Assembly (NCBI GenBank): GCA_022747635.1
Contig: JAKTNV010000003.1
Coordinates: 26,427,830 to 26,491,829, forward strand
Source of the DNA: Hetaerina americana
Taxonomy: Eukaryota > Arthropoda > Insecta > Odonata > Calopterygidae
Direction of reading: 5' to 3'
Length of the DNA stretch: 64,000 bases
The notes below the pieces were generated by a model. It saw nothing but the letters and a program-made list of their open reading frames with translations, had not been told where the DNA came from and made no database searches. Of this stretch, positions 57,251-64,000 are shown piece by piece; within the stretch, counting starts at the first letter, position 1, and each line of letters opens with the position of its first letter. Made by a program: the position numbers and the translations under genes.

Positions 57251-60200
57251 GAAGGCAGACACGTGGTGGGTCGAGATAGCTAAAGCTACTGTCTATTGGA
57301 CTCGACGATTTCCTTCGAGTTGTCGATGCTTATCGGTAGCCCATTCGATTCTTGCCGAAGTATTCCTCATGGGAGAGTTTTTCCTGTTTCCAAGATAGAA
57401 TTATTGGAATTTTTCCGTTGAGAGAGCAAGAAACATGACCATTTAAGTACTCTATTTTCCCGTTGAATGTAGCTCATCTTTGATTGCAAGAGTTCAATTA
57501 TGCTCAGCCATAGTGTAAATTTTATTAATATTATCTAGAATTGAAATGAAGGTGAAAAATATCAAACATAATATATATTAGTACTCCATTACTATACTCG
57601 TCATTATCTTCAGAGTAAATATTATTGAATTACGTACTTTTATATTTTAATTTTTCATTAGTTATTGTAGGAGTGTGCCTAAATGCATACGCTATTTAAT
57701 GAATTAATATCTTTAAAAAACGATTGATAGAACTGATAGATGTTTCCTGAGGATGGAAAATTTATAAAACCAAAAAACCGAATGATATTATTTAAATATA
57801 AGTGTCTAAATATTGATTTATAATTCAAAACATCACCAAAAGGAATGAGCAGTTCACTGTGGTAAAATAAAGTTTTGCGAAAAAAAATCTGAGGGAAAAT
57901 GTAAATAACTCACGGTCATGATAATAACATTTAGAAAGCATATTAACCCTTCGTTAGAAATCTATACATTTAACATGCAATATATGGAACATGAAATTTA
58001 TAAAATTGGTTTTTTTTACAAACGAATGTCAAATATGCGTTTTAAGCTAAACATACTGAAGTCAAAACTTAAAACAACAAAGGTTTCTCCGCGGAAATAT
58101 TCACTCAAAATCTAATATAAGGCTGGTTCAGAATTTTTCCCGCAGCCGAGTAGAGAGCTTTGCGGTTGGGCAACGAAGGAGAGCTTTCGGACAAAACCGT
58201 CAGATCATTATGCACTTTCCTATAAGCGTGACCACGCAACAACCTCCTGTGCAAACACGCTGCTTTAGCAACCAGGAAATCCCCCCTGCTTCCATCCATA
58301 CCATCGCCTCTTTTCATTCTCCGTCCCAATCCCGCACCGTAGAACCACAAACGACCTTCACCTCAGACAAATGCATGTCAAGCTGTGCCATTGCATGAAA
58401 CCTTCTCCCAAACCTGTACGACGTAATTCGCCTATAATCTTAATTGCAACCACCCAAACACTTCCATGCTTCTGATTATGCGCTAAAATTTCCTGAAGGA
58501 AATCATTAACTCTTTTCTCTATTCTGACAGCTACCCCAAACACGCGATTTAAGCTCAGTTCGGACAAATATTCTAAAACGATACTTTTTTCAACAATATG
58601 TTTAATAATGAATACCATTGTAAAATTTATTCCTCGTTCCCAGTGGCAAAACTTGCTTCATTTTAACTTTTGATCCACCGAAATTTAGGCAACCGTTTAT
58701 GTTATAATAAGTAACATGAAAATAACACTTTTTTTCTCCTGTAACCGATTTGAAAGTGATTTTCAAAAATAAAATGAAACTTTAGTTATGCAGCCTAAAT
58801 TTACTATTTTTTTGCGATAAAAAGTACCACCCCATTTACCGAGTGTCCTCCAATATTTTTGTTGCATATCGATCAAAAACTGGAATTTTCTTTGATGATT
58901 CTCTCAATTATTTCTCTTAATTTACTCTTTAGATTTAACGCCAAACAGCATCGATAAGTTTAACTTGAGGAAAAACTGATAACTTAAAATGCAGCCCTCT
59001 TGTAATTTTCCAGTCACTACTCTGACGTAATTAATGCCCAACCCTCTCATTCCTACTGTTATTTCGCAGATCAATGTTGCGTTCCAAGGGCTCATCCTAT
59101 GATTTCCTCCACTACCCACCACATCTCTCCTAAGGTTATTTGCATGAAGCTCACAACCGTAAATCCAAGAAGGAAAAAACCTGTACAGCTGTCTCCCCAG
59201 CGCGGATTCATAAACGGTACACGGTCGTGTGCATATGCTCTCGTGTTGACGCTCCGTTTGACACGCATTGTGAGTGTGTGTCAAGCGACGCGTTCCCTTC
59301 CTTGGGCTTCCTCGCTGTGGATGCTGTGACACATAATCTTGAGCGGAGAGCTTGAAATGGGAGCGGGCCCATGGGCGGATGAAAATTTTGGTTCGGCATG
59401 GTTGTTAGCCTACAGCCGAAGATATTTGTTTTGAGATTACGTGGGTACTCTCTAGAGGGAAGAATATGCGGGACGAATTATAAGACCAAAGCACAAACAA
59501 GAGTGCGGCAACCGTTGGGGGACACCCTGAGCATTGTTTGAGGCTCAAGGAACATACGCAAAAGGAAGTGGGAAGGGTCCTCCAAAAGTTTATCGATGAT
59601 TTACGACAGGATGAGTGTCACCGAGGGACGAACTGGACGGAGGGCGGTGGCTTTGGGGGGGACGGGGGGGGGGACGCTCTCACCGAGGTGCGGCTCTCTT
59701 TTTTAAAAGGACCGACCGAGACTTATATGAGAACGTCCGGTTCTAAGGATTAGCTTTATGTGCAATATTTACACAGTGGAGCACAACGCATGTACCGAGC
59801 GGTCTCCTTTAGAAGAAGGCGGCGGCAGATTGATGTAATCCCTTTACGAAGTACGGGCATGTAATTACTTGTAATTCAGTTACTTTGACGACCTAAAAGG
59901 GAAAACATTACTCACCATCCGGTTGATAGGTGCTTGGTGGGCTGTTGCAGTGAAAGGTTTCTTTCATACCAGATGTTTGATTCTCCTGGTTTCTCTGATT
60001 TTCATGGTAGCAGGGATGCAGGAGTCAAAAGACTGTTCCAACACATCTTTTAAAAAAGTATTATGAGCCACTGAAAAAGAAAATAGGCATTTTAGGCAAA
60101 AAGGTATGGAAATGTATCCCTTGAAATAAACATTGATGCGCATCTTCCGGTTTCGTTCTCCTATACGTTTTTTTCCAAAACTATTTTTCAAAAAAGGAGG

Positions 60201-60865
60201 AAATATGTATTCCACCCACCGGTTCCAAATGAACTAACCGGTTTTTCCAGGGCAATCTAATGTAACAGACTTAAAATGAGATATTGAAATTTCGGTATTT
60301 TGACTACAGCTACATTGTCAATACCCGTCCCAGTACTGTCAGTCATACTTTGGTGGCTATTACCTGAGTCATATCCGCCAAAATAAGGCATGAACTAAAC
60401 GTAGAAATGACTCCTCAATTGAAAATAAATTATTTCAAAAGAAGTGTGATTATTTTTGGGCGAAAATTTCGTGATTGCAGTCACAGGAAATGTTTTCACA
60501 AAATTGTGAAATACATTTAGTATGTTAAGAGTGCGACAGAAAGACCATTATCAATGCAGACGTAAAGTGGAACTTTCAATGTATCGATAACAATATTAAT
60601 AAACGAAGGATACAACCTAAAACAGCTACGGCATGGCAGATCGCAATCATTGAACTAACATCCAAAGCGACTTCCACGTGAAAACACCCTTTACAATTCA
60701 ATGCTGGAAACATTTTTCACCAGGTTTTTTCCTCTCCCTGACCTTGAATGAGATTTTGTGGATGCGCATTGTTTTCTTGCTCCAAGAACAAAATGGTGGT
60801 CCCAAATGCTTAGCCATAAACGTAAGACCTCCGTTCTGAATGAAAAAAGGATCCATTTTTTTCCT
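57251..60865. other. Gene-free stretch
   Basis: Mostly AT-rich. A G run patch lies at 59640-59685. Frames of up to 136 codons (58922-59332 minus) have no recognised similarity. Confidence 0.35.
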
Positions 60866-60867
60866 CT

Positions 60868-61340
60868 TTCCATCTTCTCCTCAGGTCCACCCTTTTCCCA
60901 TCCCCTCATCCTTCACCTCCTTCTCTCCCTCCATGGAAATGGCGGAGCATTTGTTCCCCGGTATAGAAAAAATATCCGAAAACCGAACGTTATTGCAATT
61001 TTTTCCGAGGTTTTATGCCTCCTCCATTTCGCTCCCCGCCTTTTATTTCATCTCTCAGGACGCTTTCCAAGTCTTATCGTCTTCACCTCGTTCGACTTAC
61101 AGTTATTCAGCTCCGATGGGACACGTATCCCCGTGTGTCCCTACAAGACACTCCAACTCGGCCCGCTTTCCACACGGGAGATGCACACACACACTCCCAT
61201 TCCTCTCCAAACTCTTCCCCTCGCCCCAATTCCCTTCCTGCCCCGCCCCTCTCCCTCCAAGGAGGCTTCTAACCGTCCATCTTCCGGCACTCTTTCCATT
61301 CCCCGCTCACGCGTCACCCCACGTTTCGCCGCACCGCAAC
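60868..61340. other. C/T-rich island with long overlapping frames
   Basis: Two plus frames of 225 and 207 codons (60758-61435 and 60840-61463) overlap in different frames over the same pyrimidine-rich DNA. They cannot both be conserved genes and neither shows a domain. I treat them as composition artefacts. Confidence 0.5.
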
Positions 61341-61784
61341 ATCTCAGTTTCTTTCCCGTGCACCGAATTTATTTTTACCAAAGCGACATTACTTCTCGTC
61401 GTGGAGGAGAATACCGAATTGAAATCAGCAAATAGAGGAATCGGAGAACAAGAAAAAAAATGATCCTGAAGGAGATATTTCTTTCTTTCAATTCCACATC
61501 TCTTAGTTCTCTCCATGTTAACAGGAATCACGATTAATTTTCAAAACATTGAGGAAAATGAAAAAAGTCGAAATTCATTTTATGTAAGATCGCAACATAT
61601 TCTAAAAAATTATTTTTTCTAATCTGATTAGAAAATTATTATTATTAATATTATTGTTTAATCCGTTGTGATTGCTGCTAAGGTTTTCTGTCCGTCCAGT
61701 TTTTTTCACCAAATTGCCTGTATTTAAGAGTTGCGAATTCCATTGATTTTCTTTCACTCAAGAGACACAGAGTTTTGGGAAAAT

Positions 61785-62429
61785 TCAGCTCTGCTGCAGA
61801 TTAGAATCACTTACAGACAGGAAGACACTTATACCCATTGCTCTTCCCGCATGTCGAATGAAGAGGTGGTGAGTTACACCGCCGTCTTTGAGGCCGATGG
61901 CTGCGGCCAATAAGCATCGCACGCCCACGGAAGTGCTCTCAAACCCACACCCTCTAAACATTAGAGACACGACACTCAAAATATTAGGAACCCGGTATAA
62001 GGGAAACGTCTCTCGAAATACGCTCCCTTTTTGGTCGGCACCGCCGTGAATGTTGTGGTTTACGATAGGAGAGTGCGGAAGAAAAAGACAAAAAGGTAAA
62101 GATGGCAGTTGGAAAAAAGCAAGGACTCTTTCCCGAGCATATTCCCTTCCTCTGTGGTGACACGACCCCTCTAATAAACAGTTAAGGGCCGACTCATAAA
62201 AAAATACTCGCACTCCGCACATCGGATAACTTCTCCAGAATCGAAGAAATATGTATGTCGTAGTATGGACCCCTAAGACATAAAAACCCACACCGTGGTA
62301 TCTGTCGAACGTAAAAAGGACGGAACACGCCGTATTACCCGGAAACCCACCCTTCCCCTTATTTCTTTTCCCTCCTACTCCACATCCATTTCTCGTTCTA
62401 TTTACGCGTATGAGGAAGCCTATTCCCAT
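61785..62429 (-). other. Unrecognised 214-codon open frame
   Basis: One of the longest frames outside transposons and the least explained by base skew. Its translation has balanced composition, with Cys and aromatic residues (for example FRGCGFESTSVGVRCLLAAA), but no signal peptide, membrane segment, repeat or family motif that I can name. No splice or promoter context is evident. It may be chance in locally GC-richer DNA, or part of an exon. I assign no function. Confidence 0.2.
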
Positions 62430-63325
62430 GGGAAGGAGGTCTTCACTTCAACCATTCTTCTATATGCTCTAGTCCTTTATCTGCGTTTATGCGCGTGGTA
62501 CGCCTGAATTATTCATGTTTTTCGGTTGTCACAGCCAGGTTTTGCTCGATTTGTCACGGCAGGTCGCGAAGGAGGAGTTCGCTAAAATCACGGACATGTG
62601 TTCTCCCTCCGCGGATGATGGACGGCATACAGAGGCAGAAAGGGAGGCATCGAGTGGAGTAGGAACAACGGAATTCCGGATAAACAGGCATTTTTAAGAG
62701 AGGTTCGTTGATGGAAATTGTTTCGGGAGGGCAGGAAAGAAGAAGAGAACGAGAAATACGTCCATGGTGGGAACTTAGGAATACAGATATTATGCTGAAA
62801 TTATTCTTCTGAATGTGTGCATTTAAAAAGTGTCCATTTGATTAAATTTTATTTATAAGTATCAAAAAACATTCCCAACAGGTATACCTTATGATAAGAT
62901 ATGTATTCGTATTTCATAAGCAACATTTAATATGAAAATAAAAATGATTATGACAAATATTCAACATGAGGGATATATTTTTAAATTTCGAGGTTATTCA
63001 GATTTGGAAAAACATAATTATATTTGAAAAACCTATATATAAGATTCGGACGAAAATGAATTGATCACATAATTTTTAGTTTAATTGAACCAGTTATTTG
63101 CTGAAAAAGCACCAACAAATGTAGAAACTGATAGACTGGATACGGTAATTACCAAAATACTTAGGTTAATATTTGAATGATAAAATCAGACACATTTCTC
63201 CAAGAATATTTATCAGTTATTTAAATACAAATGATTATTACATGAATTAAATTTGTTTTAAATCAAAATTACAGCAGTACATTGGTTGTATGCTATACTT
63301 TGCCAGCAAATAAGTGGGGCCGCAA
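62430..63325. other. Gene-free AT-rich stretch
   Basis: Nothing recognised. Confidence 0.4.
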
Positions 63326-63329
63326 CGCG

Positions 63330-63850
63330 TTTCTTGACTGATTTTTTCCTTTCACGCCATTCGTTTCCCCTTGTGTGCCTACAGTCTGCCAAGCGATGTA
63401 GCTTTCCCCAGCCGTTCCTGCCCTCCTCTCAATCCTCACTTATCAGTGGACCAATGCTCACTCTTTCCCACTGCTAACCTCCACCCTCTCACTCCCTGCT
63501 TGGCAACCCCATAATTTTTACTCCCAGGCTCGTCCCCCAGCATAATACTGTCATCGGCCTCAAGCGAGAGACATCAGTACCACGGCGGATGCGAATGATG
63601 GCCGGAATTCGGTGAGGATTTTTCATCTCCCTTCGCCCTTTCCGTTCCCTCCGCACTCTCCCTCCCTTTCGCCCGCCCTCACCCCTTCCCCTACCATATC
63701 CACCGCCCTATCTTTCTTCGACACCATCAAATACATCCCTCACATTGTATAAACCCCCACTTCACACAGCTCCTCGCACTCCTTCCTCTACTCCCTTCCC
63801 CTATTTTATCATCACCCTCGGCAACAACTCTTTATCTTTCACCCGCGAAG
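63330..63850. other. C/T-rich island
   Basis: Pyrimidine-rich plus strand (many CTCC and CCCTTCC runs), similar to the islands at 13.7, 48.3, 49.9 and 61 kb. No gene recognised. Confidence 0.5.
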
Positions 63851-64000
63851 ACAAAGAAAACGAACATCTGTTAGCAGATGGACTATACAACTCTTCAGAG
63901 TAACTAAATCTGTTCCTTTTATAGGCTACGTGAGCACGAAATTAATCAATCTGGCTTTTTTCCGAGTCCAAATCATAAATATATGTATTTACCTTTGGTG

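Noticed and set aside
60758..61463. Two overlapping plus frames of 225 and 207 codons
   Set aside because: Both lie in a C/T-rich tract, which contains few stop codons in any plus frame. They overlap in different frames and are Ser/Pro/Leu-rich without any domain.
1..64000. CRISPR array, operons, ribosome binding sites or prophage
   Set aside because: No regularly spaced direct repeats and no runs of co-oriented genes. Everything recognisable is of eukaryotic transposon origin.

Overview
This is a eukaryotic, AT-rich, gene-poor window. I find no host protein-coding exon I can defend, no bona fide tRNA or rRNA gene, no operon structure and no CRISPR array. The mix of several mariner (IS630/Tc1-mariner, D,D34D) lineages, non-LTR retrotransposon fragments, tRNA-derived SINEs and long (TA)n microsatellites points to an arthropod, most likely an insect, with a large repeat-rich genome. 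The species cannot be fixed from the sequence alone. Most open frames are short chance frames, microsatellite translations or stop-poor frames in polypyrimidine tracts.

Layout. 0-2 kb: purine-rich patch, a LINE reverse-transcriptase fragment (YADD-type motif) and a paired hairpin/(TA)n repeat unit. 2-12 kb: unique AT-rich DNA with purine/pyrimidine-rich islands. 12.2 kb: tRNA-derived SINE family A. 13-14 kb: a sharp purine-to-pyrimidine strand switch. 19-21 kb: SINE A, a possible third SINE, and a second hairpin/(TA)n pair. 23 kb: a 203-bp head-to-head palindrome carrying a hammerhead-like hairpin. 25.5-26 kb: SINE A and SINE B side by side. 26.2-27.6 kb: a nearly intact 1,329-bp mariner with 149-bp inverted repeats, inserted at a TA at the edge of a (TA)n tract next to the best hammerhead-like unit. 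29.4 kb: a perfect 19-bp hairpin. 30-33.5 kb: two LINE endonuclease fragments, a dead mariner and a 103-bp palindrome. 34.1-35.1 kb: a decayed mariner. 40.5-41.6 kb: SINE A and SINE B again. 43.8-46.3 kb: a decayed LINE on the minus strand interrupted by a 680-bp internally deleted mariner. 46.3-47.3 kb: another mariner with about 215-bp inverted repeats. 47-64 kb: mostly unique DNA with GC-rich or CT/GA-skewed islands, the largest at 56.2-57.2 kb.

The two most interesting signals are structural. First, two of the five mariners (26 and 46 kb), and probably a third (34 kb), have one end replaced by an inverted copy of the other, cutting off one terminus of the transposase. Second, short units recur that consist of a CTGATGA / hairpin / GAAA core resembling a hammerhead ribozyme, a conserved tail of about 75 bp and a (TA)n run. 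These are offered as hypotheses with explicit tests.
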